Part shown: one piece after another, positions 1 through 9,570 of the stretch | Numbering within the stretch: position 1 is the first letter of the stretch | How the letters are laid out: the number at the start of each line of letters is the position of its first letter | Program-made: the position numbers and the translations under genes | Assembly: GCA_017405595.1 (NCBI GenBank) | Contig: JAFRAC010000007.1 | Coordinates: 62,001 to 126,000, forward strand | Length of the DNA: 64,000 bases | Reading direction: 5' to 3' | Source: Thermoguttaceae bacterium | Lineage (GTDB): Bacteria; Planctomycetota; Planctomycetia; Pirellulales; Thermoguttaceae | Notes under the pieces: generated by a model | Databases searched by the model: none | Told to the model about the DNA's origin: nothing | The model's input: the letters and a program-made list of their open reading frames with translations, nothing else

Positions 1-294
1 ATTCCGGAAGGCCCTCCCCGGCTGACGTTCGACAATCTGCAGCCGATGCCGCAGTTCTCGGTTTACGAGCGGCTTTCGAGCGGTTCGCTGAGTTCAATCA
101 AGGGAGATCCCGCCCGGGACCGTTTCAGTTTCACCGACTTCTACAAGGCCGAGGTCGGGAAAAACGCCATCGTCTACTCTCAGGTGCTGGCGGTTTCGGG
201 AAGCGAAAAAGCCAAGGGCGACGAATGGCAGCAGAAAAACAAGCCTTCCCCGAACGTTACGGTCAAGAAGGACGACAAGAAGAAAAAGAAATAG
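1..294 (+). CDS. C-terminal part of an unidentified protein (cut by window edge)
   Basis: The reading frame is open from the first base and stops with TAG at 292-294, so only the last 97 residues are in the window. An ATG at 46 could start a shorter 82-residue protein, but nothing like a ribosome binding site precedes it and the frame continues upstream, so a truncated longer gene is more likely. The visible part has a mixed polar middle and ends in a lysine/aspartate-rich tail. I recognise no domain and propose no function. It lies 39 bases upstream of the next gene on the same strand. Confidence 0.5.
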   Translation: MPEGPPRLTFDNLQPMPQFSVYERLSSGSLSSIKGDPARDRFSFTDFYKAEVGKNAIVYSQVLAVSGSEKAKGDEWQQKNKPSPNVTVKKDDKKKKK

Positions 295-333
295 CCCCCG
301 GTGTTTCTTCCGCGATAAGGAGACCGTTTTCCC

Positions 334-1116
334 ATGCTCTTCGACGACAGCGCCGCCGGCAGCGGCAAACCCCGGTATTCCTCAGCCTCCTGGACGGCGG
401 AAGAGCCGCAGGACCAGTTTTCCGCGGTCTGTATTACGGCGGTCTTCGCGCTGGCCGGCGGTGTCCTTTCCCTCCTCTGCCTGGTAAACCGTTCGCTCTG
501 GCCGATTCCCGCCCTGACCCTCGCGGCGGTGATCGGCGCCTTCTGGCGGATCCACCGTTCCGAAGGCCGCCTGACCGGACTCGGCCTGGCCCGCCTGGCC
601 CTGGCGCTCGTCCTGATTCCGGTTACCGCCATGCCGATCCAGCGCTGTCTGTATAACCGCCAGCTGATCGCGCAGGCGCGCGCGTTCTTCCCGCTGGTCA
701 TCAAGGCGGCCCAGGAAGGGGACACCGTCGCGCTGAGCCAGTTTCTGCGGTTCCAGACCTCCCGCCAGACCGTCACCGACGAGGCGGAATACTGGAAAAG
801 CCAGTTTAACGACCAAATGGGGAGCATTACCGCGCAGATGCTTGTGCGGAACCCCCTCCTTATCGCGCTGGCAAACCTCGGCGAAAACGCGTCGGTCACC
901 TACGACCGCACTGTGGGAATCGGCTACAGCAGCAAATACGATTCCGACCAGATCTGCTGCATTTACGCGGTCACCTATTCGGAACACAACGACAAAAAAA
1001 CCTTCTTTATCCGCCTGGACGGCGTCAGGGCCCGCGACAAAAAAAATCACACGGCTCTCTGGAAATGCGAGCGCTACCCCTCGAAGCCGATCTCCCTCGC
1101 AGGAAACCCCGAATGA
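334..1116 (+). CDS. Hypothetical membrane protein, 260 aa
   Basis: The start is supported by an AAGGAG ribosome binding site at 317-322. Residues about 30-110 hold three hydrophobic stretches, two closely packed and one before a short basic segment, so the N-terminal half is probably membrane-embedded. The remaining 150 residues are soluble and predicted to face one side of the membrane. I do not recognise the family. Its stop overlaps the start of the helicase gene in an ATGA arrangement, which suggests translational coupling, but says little about a shared function. Confidence 0.7.
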   Translation: MLFDDSAAGSGKPRYSSASWTAEEPQDQFSAVCITAVFALAGGVLSLLCLVNRSLWPIPALTLAAVIGAFWRIHRSEGRLTGLGLARLALALVLIPVTAMPIQRCLYNRQLIAQARAFFPLVIKAAQEGDTVALSQFLRFQTSRQTVTDEAEYWKSQFNDQMGSITAQMLVRNPLLIALANLGENASVTYDRTVGIGYSSKYDSDQICCIYAVTYSEHNDKKTFFIRLDGVRARDKKNHTALWKCERYPSKPISLAGNPE

Positions 1117-3197
1117 GTCTTGATTACAGGGATGTTCTGGGCGAGGGGGGCCTCATCTCCCGAAAGATGCCGAATTACGAGTCGCGTGCCGAGCAGATGG
1201 AGCTCGCCGGCGCGGTCGATGCCGCGATCCGAAGCGGCCGGCATCTGGTTGCCGAAGCGGGAACCGGCGTCGGAAAAAGTTTCGCGTATCTCGTTCCGGC
1301 GATCCTGCACGCCGTCGAAGACCAGAACGAGCCGGAACTCCTTGCGCCGGAATCCGGCGGCCCCGCGCCGCGCCGCGTGGTGATTTCGACACACACGATC
1401 GCGCTCCAGGAACAGCTTTTCGACAAGGACATCCCCTTTCTCAACAGCATCCTTCCCTACGAGTTCTCTTCGGTCCTGGTCAAGGGACGGAGCAATTACC
1501 TCTGCCTGCGCCGCCTGCACGCCGCCGAATCGCGGTCGAACTCCCTCCTTTCGACCGACGAGGAGATCGAGGAGCTGAACCGGATCGCCGAATGGAGCCG
1601 GTCCACCGACGACGGTTCCCTTTCGGACCTGAACCCGCAGCCGGCCGGTCCGATCTGGGACGAGGTCTGCTGCGAGCAGGGAAACTGCATGGGCCGGCAG
1701 TGCAAGCATTACAAACAGTGTTTCTACCAGGCGGCGCGGCGGCGGGTCGAACGCGCCTCGATCATTGTGGTCAATCACGCGCTCCTTTTCAGCGATCTGG
1801 CGGTCCGCAGCGCCGGGGGAAGCATCCTTCCCCAATACGACGTTCTCGTCTTCGACGAGGCGCACACCATGGAACAGACCGCCGGAGACCATTTGGGCAT
1901 CTCCGTTTCCCAGGGCCAGATCACCTATCTGCTGAACCGGCTCTGGAACGCCAGAACGCAAAAGGGGCTTCTTGCCCTTTCCGCGAAAAAGCTCGCCGCG
2001 TCCGGCGGACTGACCGTGAGCGCCCCCCTCTTTAAGGAGGCGGTCTCGAAAGCCCGTTCCCTGGTCGAGGAATCGGTTATCCGGGCCGAAGAGACATTCG
2101 ACGACCTGAAAGAGTGGCTTTACGCCCGCCCCGGCTCCAACGGACGTGTAACCGAACCGGGAATCATCCGCCGTAACCTTGAGGAAAGCCTGACCCTGCT
2201 GGCCGGCGCCCTCTACGGCGTCATTTCGGTCCTTTCCGGCGCCGAACAGAAAATGGAGCTGGCCAGCGCGCGGCAGCGGGTCCTTTCGCTCAAAGGCGAG
2301 CTTACCGCCTGGATTAACCAGGAAGATCCCGAAATGGTCTACTGGCTCGAAAAGATCCAGCGGCGCCGGGGCGAAACGGTCCGAATGCTGGCGGCGCCGG
2401 TCAACGTCGGAATGCTTCTGCGCGAATCGCTCTTCTCGAAAGTCAAAACCGTGGTCATGACCAGCGCGACGCTGGCCGCCCCGACGAACCGTTCGCTTCG
2501 CGCCGGCACCCCCCCTGCCCCGTTCGATTATTTCCTTTCCCGGATCGGCCTTACGGGCGCGCTCACGCTTCTGGTCGGAAGCCCGTTCCGCTATCAGGAG
2601 AACGTGACGCTGATCGTTCCGAAAAACATGCCGAGTCCGCGCGAGGGGAACAACGCCTCGAACGCGGTCTTCTACGACGCCCTTCTCAAATACATTCAGG
2701 AAACCGACGGCGGGGCGTTTGTCCTGTTTACCAGTTACTCGCTGCTGACCCGCACCGCCGACGCCCTTGTCGGAAGGCTTGCCCGGCTCGATTATCCCCT
2801 GATCACCCAGGGGAAAGGAATGTCGCGGTCGCAGATGGTCGAGAACTTCAAAACGGACATCCACAGCGTTCTTTTCGGAACCGATTCGTTCTGGCAGGGA
2901 GTTGATGTGCCCGGCAGCGCGCTGCGGAACGTCATTATCACACAGCTTCCCTTTTCGGTTCCGACCCATCCGCTGACCCAGGCCCGCTGCGAAGCGATTC
3001 AGCTTGCCGGAGGAAACAGTTTTTACGAATACTCGGTTCCGGAAGCCGTGATCAAGCTCAAACAGGGGTTCGGAAGACTTGTACGCACCGCCGCCGACCG
3101 CGGCATTGTGGTGATTATGGATTCACGGGTTCTGTCCAAAAGTTACGGCAAAACCTTCCTGCGCGCCCTGCCCGACTGCCGGTTCCGGCAGGATTAG
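1113..3197 (+). CDS. DinG/XPD-type ATP-dependent DNA helicase with Fe-S cluster
   Basis: This is a superfamily 2 helicase of the DinG/Rad3 type, about 694 residues. Visible motifs in order are Walker A (AGTGVGKS, near residue 50), a four-cysteine iron-sulfur region (about 186-205), DEAH (near 248), the motif around MTSATL, SFWQGVDVPG and the final arginine-finger motif GFGRLVRT. There is no N-terminal exonuclease domain, as in E. coli DinG. I place the start at 1113, where ATG overlaps the upstream TGA, rather than at an in-frame ATG at 1065 inside the previous gene. DinG-type enzymes unwind forked DNA and R-loops 5' to 3'; that role is inferred from the family. Confidence 0.9.
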   Translation: MSLDYRDVLGEGGLISRKMPNYESRAEQMELAGAVDAAIRSGRHLVAEAGTGVGKSFAYLVPAILHAVEDQNEPELLAPESGGPAPRRVVISTHTIALQEQLFDKDIPFLNSILPYEFSSVLVKGRSNYLCLRRLHAAESRSNSLLSTDEEIEELNRIAEWSRSTDDGSLSDLNPQPAGPIWDEVCCEQGNCMGRQCKHYKQCFYQAARRRVERASIIVVNHALLFSDLAVRSAGGSILPQYDVLVFDEAHTMEQTAGDHLGISVSQGQITYLLNRLWNARTQKGLLALSAKKLAASGGLTVSAPLFKEAVSKARSLVEESVIRAEETFDDLKEWLYARPGSNGRVTEPGIIRRNLEESLTLLAGALYGVISVLSGAEQKMELASARQRVLSLKGELTAWINQEDPEMVYWLEKIQRRRGETVRMLAAPVNVGMLLRESLFSKVKTVVMTSATLAAPTNRSLRAGTPPAPFDYFLSRIGLTGALTLLVGSPFRYQENVTLIVPKNMPSPREGNNASNAVFYDALLKYIQETDGGAFVLFTSYSLLTRTADALVGRLARLDYPLITQGKGMSRSQMVENFKTDIHSVLFGTDSFWQGVDVPGSALRNVIITQLPFSVPTHPLTQARCEAIQLAGGNSFYEYSVPEAVIKLKQGFGRLVRTAADRGIVVIMDSRVLSKSYGKTFLRALPDCRFRQD

Positions 3198-3270
3198 TTT
3201 GTATAACATGACTTTTGCCCGTAGGATTCGCGGCACACACGATAGACAAAACGGCCGGCGCCAGCCTCCT

Positions 3271-3288
3271 GCCGACACCAGCCGCAAA
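3271..3288. repeat. Left copy of an 18-bp perfect direct repeat
   Basis: The 18-mer GCCGACACCAGCCGCAAA occurs here and again, same orientation, at 10973-10990. The two copies bracket the AT-richer three-gene block of about 7.7 kb. I noticed no third copy in the window. Such a repeat could be a target duplication, an attachment-site pair or a chance remnant. No recombinase lies between the copies, so the mechanism is unknown. Confidence 0.6.
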
Positions 3289-3328
3289 CAATAGGATCAT
3301 TTTATCAGTACCGGTTACCCCCTGCAAG

Positions 3329-3355
3329 CGAACGATGCTTTAAACGTTCGTTTTT
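3329..3355 (+). terminator. Candidate rho-independent terminator after the helicase gene
   Basis: CGAACG at 3329-3334 pairs with CGTTCG at 3345-3350 around a ten-base loop, followed by five Ts. The stem is short and it lies about 130 bases after the helicase stop, so this is only a moderate candidate. Confidence 0.4.
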
Positions 3356-3663
3356 ACTCCGGTCTCTCCATCAATCCCTGCTCCCGGATGGTCCTTTTCA
3401 GGGGAACTGTCTTCCAAAACCCTATGAAGAGGACAGGGTTCGAGCTGGTTTCGTTGGCGTTCATTCAGTATTGTTGATTAACCCATTTCCAAAAACCGTT
3501 GATAGTGCTTTCCTTATGCCCCATTCGTTCGCCATGCTTTTGGTGAATACTGCTATTTCGTCACGCTTGACAAAGAATTTTCAATTAGTATTATTATTTA
3601 TGTTGATATTGATTGTCTTTCCTTTATCCGTTCAGCCTTCCATGCTTCATTGGAGACATAACA

Positions 3664-5418
3664 TTGCAGAAATTGATTTTTCGTTTTCCGTTTTTCCGTA
3701 TTAGGAATCTTTGGGTTTTTTTGTTCGTAACAGGCATCTTTTTTCTGTTGGGGTCTTCTGAATACTTTCCTGTATTCAGAAACTTTGTGCCTGCGGCAGA
3801 GAAAGTCAAAAACAATTCGTCCCGTTATGAGAATGTGCGTAAAATACCGGATGAGTCGAAAGACGACGATGATTACTCTCTGGATCATCTCAGAGAGAGA
3901 AATCAACGCCTGCAAGATGTGACAGGGGCAAGCCGAGAGGATTCAGACGATCTGTCCGCAGAGCAGGCGAAAACAGAGGATGCGGTTAACGTGGAAGAAG
4001 ACGGTTTGAATGTCACCCGTCCTAAGCCTGTTGATGATCTCTACGACGCGGCCAAAGATCTGATGTTCAGCGATAAGAGTTACTACATCGACGACAAACG
4101 GGGAAACGGTAAGTTTCATGCGGCATTTGTTTCGGTCCCTTGGGACGGTTTTTCCAGCCTAGCGGAATATTGTGAGGATAATGATCTGGAGCTCCGGCTT
4201 GAGTTCTTTCCACTTATGAACATGTTTGAATTGGGAAAATGCAAACGCGTGAAATGTTCCCAAGCACCCGATGGCGGATGGGTTTACGACTTTGTTTGGA
4301 TTCCGAACAACGGCAAAGGGGAAGAACAAGTTCTCTTGACGGTGAAGCTTTCTGTAACAGAAATTACCGCGGAACAGAAGGAATGTCTTGATTCGACACT
4401 TGATGCGAAAAAGGCGATCCGAGCGCTTGAATATATCCGCATGGGAGTCCTCCGATGGAACTTCGTTGAAAAGGATACTAAATCGAAAGAGGAGGTTCCT
4501 GAATCACTGACTTTCGTTACGCAACTTTTTGCTCCCGTAGATATTTCCGATATAATTGAGCCAAGTCCTCAGGCCATTTCGATTGGTGAGAAACTTCGGA
4601 AGTTTGATGTTCTTTCCGATATGAATTTCGATGCCAAGACAGATATGGTTCTCGAACTTACCTCATGCCGAGGTCTTACCGCGGTAATAGAGGGAGGGAT
4701 AACTACTTTTTCTGAACTGGCCGGACCTTTGAATTACCAAAATTCTTTTGCTCTTCAGCCTACAAAAAAGAACTCCGATGATCGGCAGCTGATTACCGTT
4801 GCGTTGATAAACGATATCCCGGCTAATGAATTCGTTGACCAATTCTTTCTGAATTCAGGAGCGATAGAAGTCGCAGAAGCCCGGATTGCACAAAAAGAAC
4901 TTGAGATTGTAAATCTGGAAAGTCAATACGTTGCCATTCCGAATATACAATCTTCTGATCCGAAAGAAAACCAGAGAATTTTTTCAGAGCAAAAACGTTT
5001 GGAAAGAATTAATCACAATATTGATAGGCGTATTCAAAAGTTGAATACACAAATCGGACGAATAAATAAATCGCTCGACATAGGGCGAAACAAGTTGCAA
5101 AAAAAGAATTTAGCAGACTTCAGGAACCGCTTCTCTGTTACGTACAAAGTTTTTTTGACAAATAAAGCTGTTGGTCCCGATAAATTTCTGCTCTGCGATT
5201 CCTTCGCCAATTCTTATAAGTATGATTCAAGAGATGACGAACACGACGGAGATTTGGAGGATAACGACATTTTTAACGATGAAGATATCAACATTGACTT
5301 AGACGATGATGATAGTGAAGAGACCGATTCTCCGTGGGATGACGATGATACCGAAGCAGCTCCTTCCAAAACAAAATCGTCCTCAAAGTCGAAAACCAAA
5401 TCAGACAGGAGCAGATAA
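3664..5418 (+). CDS. Hypothetical membrane-anchored acidic protein, 584 aa
   Basis: No family is recognised. I place the start at TTG 3664, eight bases after a GGAG site at 3652-3655; an alternative TTG at 3613 has no such site. Residues about 13-35 form a hydrophobic segment, either a signal peptide or an N-terminal anchor, so the bulk is probably extracytoplasmic. The middle contains a predicted coiled-coil stretch near residues 415-495, rich in Glu, Gln, Arg and Asn. The last 60 residues are very acidic (Asp/Glu runs) and end in a Ser/Lys tail. Codon use is clearly more AT-rich than in the helicase gene upstream. It is 71 bases ahead of the ABC-FGE fusion on the same strand and probably belongs to one operon with it. 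Confidence 0.7.
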   Translation: MQKLIFRFPFFRIRNLWVFLFVTGIFFLLGSSEYFPVFRNFVPAAEKVKNNSSRYENVRKIPDESKDDDDYSLDHLRERNQRLQDVTGASREDSDDLSAEQAKTEDAVNVEEDGLNVTRPKPVDDLYDAAKDLMFSDKSYYIDDKRGNGKFHAAFVSVPWDGFSSLAEYCEDNDLELRLEFFPLMNMFELGKCKRVKCSQAPDGGWVYDFVWIPNNGKGEEQVLLTVKLSVTEITAEQKECLDSTLDAKKAIRALEYIRMGVLRWNFVEKDTKSKEEVPESLTFVTQLFAPVDISDIIEPSPQAISIGEKLRKFDVLSDMNFDAKTDMVLELTSCRGLTAVIEGGITTFSELAGPLNYQNSFALQPTKKNSDDRQLITVALINDIPANEFVDQFFLNSGAIEVAEARIAQKELEIVNLESQYVAIPNIQSSDPKENQRIFSEQKRLERINHNIDRRIQKLNTQIGRINKSLDIGRNKLQKKNLADFRNRFSVTYKVFLTNKAVGPDKFLLCDSFANSYKYDSRDDEHDGDLEDNDIFNDEDINIDLDDDDSEETDSPWDDDDTEAAPSKTKSSSKSKTKSDRSR

Positions 5419-5489
5419 CGGCAATTTAATCTCCTGTGTGTGATATCTGCATGCTACGTCTCCGGCGGGAAGAATAACGGTATATTACT

Positions 5490-8400
5490 ATGGCAAATCC
5501 CCAAACCCTTGCCCTGCAAAACGGTACTATTACAGTCAGTACGTCAGAAGGAAACCGCGACATTCTTCATGATGTAACAGTTACCTTTCATCGCGGCGAG
5601 TTTGTCGGGATTGTTGGCGGTTCCGGCTCGGGAAAATCGACACTGATCAAGTCTCTTGCCGGTATTAACACTCTTACCCGTGGTGAAGTGCTTCTGGGAG
5701 GGACGCCGATTCCAAAAGAGAAGTTGATGAGCGATCCGAGGATCGCTTATCTGCCGCAGGACGTGGTTATTCACGAGAAACTTTCCTGCCGGCGTGCTCT
5801 CGATTACATTGCACGGCTCAAAAATGCCGGACGTACCGCCGCTGAGCGGGAGCAGATCATCGACACGGTTTTAAACGAAACCGGCATGACCGAACATCAG
5901 CACACGCCAATCTGGCGTCTTTCGGGAGGTCAGCGTAAACGTGCGGCACTAGCTGCCGAGTTGATCGGGGATCCGGAGATTCTTCTTCTTGATGAGGTGA
6001 CTTCGGGACTTGACCCGGCGACAGATGAGGAAATGATGCGCCTTTTCCGGCGGCTTGCCGACCGGGGAAAAACGGTGATTTGTATCACTCATGCGCCCGA
6101 AAATCTTCGGTTCTGTCACCGTGTTCTTTACGTGATGCGTGGAAATGTCGTCTTTTCCGGTCCGCTGCGAGAATGTTTGCGGTTTTTCGGTGCCCGGTCG
6201 ATCAAGGAGGTTTATGAAAACCAGCAGCGGGGAACCGCTGAAATGTGGCTGGCGCGCTGGCGCAAATATTACGGTGCACCTGAAGCTCCGGTGCGGGGTT
6301 CAGCATCGTCTTTTGAAACACACCGATGCGGCTTTTGGCAGCAGCTTACCGTCCTTACGCGTCGCTATACACGTTTGCAGCTGACTGATCCGGTCAGTTG
6401 TTTTTTCCTTTTTCTGCAAACTGCGCTCATTGCGCTTTTGGTTTGCGCATTTGGTACGATCTCTCCGGAGGAGAGCCTCGGCGACCAGGCAGGGACGATT
6501 AAAGGAGTGATCTTCACTATGCTCCTTTCAATGCTCTGGTGTGCCGGCACATCGAGCGTGCGCGAAATTGTTAAGGAACGGTCGATTCTGACCCATGAAA
6601 TCCGTTTCGGGGTTCAAACCGGCACTTGGCTCGTTTCTAAGCTTATTTTCCTCTTTAGCGTGGTCGTTGTTCAGGCGTTTGCCATGCTTCTGATTGTGCG
6701 AATCGGAACTCATCTCCCCTGTGATCCGATTCCGGTCCTTTTCCTTTTGATTTTCACCGGATTTTCCGGTGTCGCAGTTGGGCTTCTTGTTTCGGCGCTT
6801 TCTAACAGTGCCGAACGGGCGATGGTAATACTTCCAATCATACTGATTGCGCAGGCAATTTTTGCCGGAGTTCTTTTTACCCTTTCGGGAATTACGGAAT
6901 TTATTGCCAAGACCATGGTTCCGGCCTACTGGTCGTTGCAAGGACTGACGGGAACCTTTTCACAGGAACTTCGCGAAGCGGGTGTGAATGCCGACAATCT
7001 GATTTTGGGTTACGGCGTCGGTTTTTCTGTTGCGGCACTTGAACTTCTTCTTATGACGGCGGTTCCGCTGATGGCGACTTGCTGGGTACTTGGTGGATTA
7101 CGCCGTAAGATGGGTGTTGTTCAAACGGCAGTTTACTCAATCCTTCTTTTCATCGCCATGCTTGCGATTCTCCTGCTTGGCTACGGTGCAGCAGGTGAAA
7201 TGGGCAGTGCGGCGGTGGTCATTTCCGAAACCGATTTTACCTATCATGAGGAGGAAATTGCTCCCACTTCCGATCCGCTGGCGGTGCGGGTACGCCGTGG
7301 AACGGAAGCACTTTCACGGGGTTACGAGGAATTCCTCTCCGGTGAAGAGGCAGGGCTTGTTCGTGCGGTGAACCTTTTGGAAAACTTTGAACGGCGTGAC
7401 AGTGAGGTTTTTGATTCCGATGACCGTGAGTTTGTCCGGATCAAGGAGAAGATTCAGACAGCTCGTGTTGAAACGTACCGTAATATGGACATCTGTCCCA
7501 AAACAGAACGGCTTCGTGTCCGGATTGAAAAAGACACCGAGGCGCTCAATGCGTTTTACGATGCATTTACGGACAAGAAGGATCCTAACGGAATCGTAAA
7601 CGCATATAACTATCTGAAAAACATTGAGTATAAGGACCCCTCCGTTTACGAGACAAAAGACGCGGAGTTCCGTTCCGCAGCCGAAAGAATTGAAAAGGCG
7701 CGGGAATTACTTCGGGAGCAGTTTGAGAAAGTTCGTGAGGGGATTTTGCGATACGACACGCAGGCTGAAGACGGAGCCGACAGTCTCAAAGCGGCAAAGG
7801 ATCGACTCGAGGAACTATTTGAACAGTACCCTGTTCTAAGGATGAACGGTACTGCCGAGTCGCTTGCCGAACAAATCCGGAACCGTTACCGCGACCTTGC
7901 CGCAGAGCAGTTACGAGAGAAGATAGAAGAGGCGCTTGATAAGTCACGCGAAAACGAACTAGACGACATTGAAACGCCCCATGCCGAAGAACTTCCTCCC
8001 GAACCGAACCTTGATAAAATTGACACACGCGGGAAAACGCCGGAACAAATAAAAGAGGAGAAGGAGAGGATTGCCGACCGCGCCAAGGATGAGGCACGCA
8101 GTATTTTAGCCCGCCAGAAGGAGAAGGTTCGGCGCAGACTCGATGACGGCCATTCCGAGATTAAAGATTCACTCGATGAACTCACTCCTCCGATTGACCA
8201 ACTTACGCGCGAGTACCCGAGTCTGAAAGGGAGTGTTCTCGAAAGGAATCTGCGTGCCGAAATTGCTTATGAATGGGATCGCCTCTCGACTCTTCTAACC
8301 CTGCGCGTTTATGAAAAGACGGAGATTCCTGAGTTCCTTGACGAAGCGGAAAGTCTTTTTGGAGAGATTAAGATTCCGGAAGCATTTGAAGAACGCCAAA

Positions 8401-9509
8401 AGGGACTTGAAGAATCATATAGCAAACTGAATGAAAATATTCACCTGGCACGAGAAAAGGAAATTCGGCGGGGTGAAATTTTCAAGGAGGAATATGAAAA
8501 GATAGAGTCTCTTTTGGAAGACGGCGAAAAAGTGTCGAAGGATGGAATCGCCCATCTGCGTGACCTTGTTCGAACGGAAGACGAGCTTGAGAACTATTTC
8601 GATCTGCTTGAACGTTCTATTGATGCGAAGACTCTTTCGAGGATCCCGGAAGAAGGACATTCGGCGGGCGAAACGGTTACTCTCTCGATGCGCGGCGTCG
8701 ATTTTCCGTTTGCCTGGTGCCCCGCCGGGACGTTTGAGATGGGGAGCCCCGATGACGAGCCTGACCGCCAGGACGATGAGATCCGGCATAAGGTGACGCT
8801 TTCTGACGGGTTCTGGATTTTACGGACCGAAGTTACACAGAAGATGTACGCAGCGGTTATGGAATCGACCTCGCCAAGTTGGCAGTCCCCGACGAATCAG
8901 AAATATCTCAAAGAGTTCGTGTATAATCTTTACAAGAAAGGAATCCCGCAGGAGCGGGCGGTTAAGGTCGCGAAGAAGTTGAAATTCGAGTCCTTCCCGG
9001 TTGAGTCGATTGATCGGGCGCAGGCGGTGGAGTTCTGCGACCGTCTCAACGAACTTCTGAAGGTGAAGAAAGGAGAAGGCGGATTCTTTTTCGCGCTTCC
9101 AACCGAGGCGCAATGGGAATATGCCTGCCGAGCCGGTCAGTCTGGTCCATTTGCTGTTGACCGTCTGAAAATCGCTAATGCTGATGATCGTATGTTGATT
9201 TCGGGAGTTACCATCCGCATGAAGGATTATGGTGCCGCTGATACGGCACGTGGTGCCGAGAACGAAAACGCCTGGCACATTTCGGATATGCACGGGAATG
9301 TATCGGAATGGTGCCGCGACATTTACTCTGAATACACACCAGAAGACATCTCTGATCCGTTGGTAAAGAAAGGGGGAGACGAATATGTTGTCAGGGGGGG
9401 CTCATGGAACGTAAAAGAAGGACAGTGCCGTAGTGCCTGGCGGGGACATCGGCCGAGCGGTACGCGCGAGCAGCAAATCGGGTTCCGTGTGGTCCTGACC
9501 CGTCAATGA
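5490..9509 (+). CDS. ABCG-like transporter fused to a coiled region and a C-terminal FGE-fold domain, 1339 aa
   Basis: Residues 1-235 are an ABC ATPase with Walker A (GGSGSGKST, 43-51), signature LSGGQ (144-148), Walker B ILLLDE (164-169) and the switch histidine at 201; the pattern is closest to ABCG/White half-transporters. Residues about 304-568 hold an ABC-2-type membrane domain with seven hydrophobic segments. With the ATPase inside, seven crossings put the rest of the chain outside, and the loop before the seventh segment (GGLRRKMG) is positive as expected for the cytoplasmic side. Residues 573-1060 are highly charged and helical. Residues about 1066-1339 are an FGE/SUMF1-fold domain with PTEAQWEYACRAG, MHGNVSEWC and RGGSW motifs. 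Aligned to human SUMF1, the first active-site cysteine (Cys336) is Val while the second is kept, so formylglycine synthesis is unlikely. The substrate is unknown. Confidence 0.85.
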   Translation: MANPQTLALQNGTITVSTSEGNRDILHDVTVTFHRGEFVGIVGGSGSGKSTLIKSLAGINTLTRGEVLLGGTPIPKEKLMSDPRIAYLPQDVVIHEKLSCRRALDYIARLKNAGRTAAEREQIIDTVLNETGMTEHQHTPIWRLSGGQRKRAALAAELIGDPEILLLDEVTSGLDPATDEEMMRLFRRLADRGKTVICITHAPENLRFCHRVLYVMRGNVVFSGPLRECLRFFGARSIKEVYENQQRGTAEMWLARWRKYYGAPEAPVRGSASSFETHRCGFWQQLTVLTRRYTRLQLTDPVSCFFLFLQTALIALLVCAFGTISPEESLGDQAGTIKGVIFTMLLSMLWCAGTSSVREIVKERSILTHEIRFGVQTGTWLVSKLIFLFSVVVVQAFAMLLIVRIGTHLPCDPIPVLFLLIFTGFSGVAVGLLVSALSNSAERAMVILPIILIAQAIFAGVLFTLSGITEFIAKTMVPAYWSLQGLTGTFSQELREAGVNADNLILGYGVGFSVAALELLLMTAVPLMATCWVLGGLRRKMGVVQTAVYSILLFIAMLAILLLGYGAAGEMGSAAVVISETDFTYHEEEIAPTSDPLAVRVRRGTEALSRGYEEFLSGEEAGLVRAVNLLENFERRDSEVFDSDDREFVRIKEKIQTARVETYRNMDICPKTERLRVRIEKDTEALNAFYDAFTDKKDPNGIVNAYNYLKNIEYKDPSVYETKDAEFRSAAERIEKARELLREQFEKVREGILRYDTQAEDGADSLKAAKDRLEELFEQYPVLRMNGTAESLAEQIRNRYRDLAAEQLREKIEEALDKSRENELDDIETPHAEELPPEPNLDKIDTRGKTPEQIKEEKERIADRAKDEARSILARQKEKVRRRLDDGHSEIKDSLDELTPPIDQLTREYPSLKGSVLERNLRAEIAYEWDRLSTLLTLRVYEKTEIPEFLDEAESLFGEIKIPEAFEERQKGLEESYSKLNENIHLAREKEIRRGEIFKEEYEKIESLLEDGEKVSKDGIAHLRDLVRTEDELENYFDLLERSIDAKTLSRIPEEGHSAGETVTLSMRGVDFPFAWCPAGTFEMGSPDDEPDRQDDEIRHKVTLSDGFWILRTEVTQKMYAAVMESTSPSWQSPTNQKYLKEFVYNLYKKGIPQERAVKVAKKLKFESFPVESIDRAQAVEFCDRLNELLKVKKGEGGFFFALPTEAQWEYACRAGQSGPFAVDRLKIANADDRMLISGVTIRMKDYGAADTARGAENENAWHISDMHGNVSEWCRDIYSEYTPEDISDPLVKKGGDEYVVRGGSWNVKEGQCRSAWRGHRPSGTREQQIGFRVVLTRQ

Positions 9510-9570
9510 GAAGCGGAAGAAAAAAGATAATCCATATTGTAATCAAGCCTATTACTGTAAGAGGTAAGCC

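Larger units (their letters stand above)
3198..3663. other. Intergenic region between helicase and low-GC block
   Basis: These 466 bases hold the left 18-bp direct repeat and a terminator-like hairpin, both listed separately, but no convincing gene. A 77-codon frame from a TTG at 3471 has a hydrophobic middle, but it overlaps the next gene out of frame and has no clear ribosome binding site. Base composition turns AT-rich from about 3470. I see no tRNA and no mobile-element gene. Confidence 0.5.

Noticed and set aside
3471..3704. 77-codon frame with a hydrophobic middle
   Set aside because: It overlaps the start of the 584-residue gene out of frame, begins with TTG, and has no clear ribosome binding site.
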